A DNA stretch of 64,000 nucleotides from CAVQCA01 sp963763115. GTDB lineage: Bacteria > Pseudomonadota > Gammaproteobacteria > UBA9214. Shown piece after piece: positions 63,286 to 64,000 of the stretch (positions are counted from its first letter, which is position 1; each line of letters opens with the position of its first letter). Position numbers and translations under genes: made by a program. The stretch is taken from positions 7,801 through 71,800 of the forward strand of contig CAVXNM010000061.1 of the NCBI GenBank assembly GCA_963763115.1. The letters are read 5' to 3'. Below the pieces are notes generated by a model. That model was not told where the DNA came from. It ran no database searches and saw nothing but the letters and a program-made list of their open reading frames with translations.

Positions 63286-64000
63286 TCAGGTCCGGGAGAA
63301 AGCGATGGTAAAGTCATGCAGGAACACTAATCCACGCTCCCTGAACCAATCAAGGTTCATCACAAACCGCACCGGCCGCCGCATCACCGACTGCCATCGG
63401 TTCATCCGGATCCAGACCCGGTGCGCCTGTTGAGGGTCAAAACCTGCCTTGATCATGATCCGTTGGAACTTCCGGGGATTCTTCCATTTCTTTAGCTGTG
63501 TCGACCTCAGCCGGCTTCGAATCCAGGCATCAAGATCGCGGAACAGGTAGTTGAATTCCTGAATCCCGAAATAGCCCACCCAGCCGCGCAAATAGATGCT
63601 CAGCTCGTGGATCACGTGGTACATCGATAACGGGTTGTTCCTGCGAGTCAGTTCCCGGACTCCGTCTTTGAACCGGAGTTTGGCCTTGTTGCTGACCCGG
63701 ATCTTACCTCGCAGGAGCTGAAACCCCAGAAAGGTAATCTCCTTGATCGGTGCAACCCGACTTTTCTCACGATTCACTATGAGCCCAAGTTCTTCTTCCA
63801 AATATCGGATCGTCCCCACCATCACCCGCTGAGCAGCCCTTTCCGATCTGACAGCGATCACAAAGTCATCCGCCCAGCGACAATACCCCAGGTTTCTCTC
63901 TTCCAGTTTGTGGTCCAGTTCATTCAAGACGATGTTGGAGAGTATCGGGGAGAGTGGTGAGCCTTGCGGACAGCCTTTGGTCGTCTTTTCAAACACCCCA
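63286..64000 (-). CDS. Group II intron reverse transcriptase/maturase, 5' part outside the window
   Basis: The visible 237 codons contain KGCPQGSPLSPILSN, the active-site region LGYCRWADDFVIAV, REKSRVAPIKEITFLGFQ and a maturase/GIIM domain around YLRGWVGYFG, ending RERGLVFLHDFTIAFSRT. The polymerase Asp pair (ADD) is intact, although Trp stands where the YxDD Tyr is usual. The frame is open to the right edge of the window. Its own domain V follows at 63231-63264, so this is a complete-looking 3' half of an intron. It belongs to a different subtype from the RT it interrupts. Confidence 0.82.
   Translation of the reverse strand, partial: GVFEKTTKGCPQGSPLSPILSNIVLNELDHKLEERNLGYCRWADDFVIAVRSERAAQRVMVGTIRYLEEELGLIVNREKSRVAPIKEITFLGFQLLRGKIRVSNKAKLRFKDGVRELTRRNNPLSMYHVIHELSIYLRGWVGYFGIQEFNYLFRDLDAWIRSRLRSTQLKKWKNPRKFQRIMIKAGFDPQQAHRVWIRMNRWQSVMRRPVRFVMNLDWFRERGLVFLHDFTIAFSRT

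Overview
The window reads as a chromosomal segment of a Gammaproteobacterium, probably a sulfur oxidiser. Grounds: a rhodanese / YeeE-YedE / haem-propeller operon, a pentahaem cytochrome, PPDK-type gluconeogenesis, and a proteobacterial complement of ETF and acyl-CoA enzymes. The genome is strongly eroded by mobile DNA. I count remnants of at least nine transposase or integrase genes (IS3-like, IS1595, IS1634, ISAs1, ISAzo13 and several integrase-core types), a decayed relaxase, a decayed tyrosine recombinase and two group II introns. That load resembles a symbiont or a recently expanded IS population. This is inference, and I cannot name the species.

Layout. 1-6.2 kb: remnant of a mobile element with a truncated relaxase, the mobile mystery protein A/B (HTH/Fic) pair, an AbiEi-Fic fusion, a HicB-like antitoxin and the 3' half of an integrase. 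6.3-10.4 kb: two secreted hydrolases, a PHB-depolymerase-family esterase and a GH15 glucoamylase with a ricin-type lectin tail, which look like transferred cargo. 10.9-13.0 kb: a two-gene unit of a 103-residue protein with a Pro/Phe-rich core and a cobalamin-binding radical SAM enzyme, followed by the wreck of a second copy of the enzyme. 13.5-17.6 kb: a graveyard of four or five transposase genes.

17.8-46.8 kb is the metabolic core. Two convergent gene groups encode the first half of the ethylmalonyl-CoA pathway: Ccr carrying C-terminal CBS domains, Ecm with its MeaB-type GTPase, Mcd, and a probable epimerase. The complete electron path for Mcd is present (EtfB, EtfA, ETF:quinone oxidoreductase). 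An adjacent operon mct-meh-mcl belongs to the last part of the 3-hydroxypropionate bicycle and turns mesaconyl-C1-CoA into citramalyl-CoA and then pyruvate plus acetyl-CoA. No gene in the window is a clear mesaconyl-C1-CoA hydratase (Mch). Read together, the loci spell a hybrid route whose net result would be acetyl-CoA + CO2 -> pyruvate without free glyoxylate. PPDK and phosphoglycerate mutase just upstream would carry the product to PEP and onward. An acyl-CoA dehydrogenase and an AcuI-type acrylyl-CoA reductase flank the block. This hybrid is my main candidate for an undescribed system.

46.8-48.7 kb is a second IS zone containing an intact copy of the transposase seen broken at 17 kb. 48.7-53.0 kb is an ABC exporter / TlpA / CusF-like lipoprotein operon. 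54.4-62.1 kb holds DUF302, a small c-type cytochrome lipoprotein, the sulfur operon and the pentahaem cytochrome. 62.2-64 kb contains one group II intron apparently inserted inside the reverse transcriptase gene of another. I recognised no tRNA, rRNA or CRISPR array.
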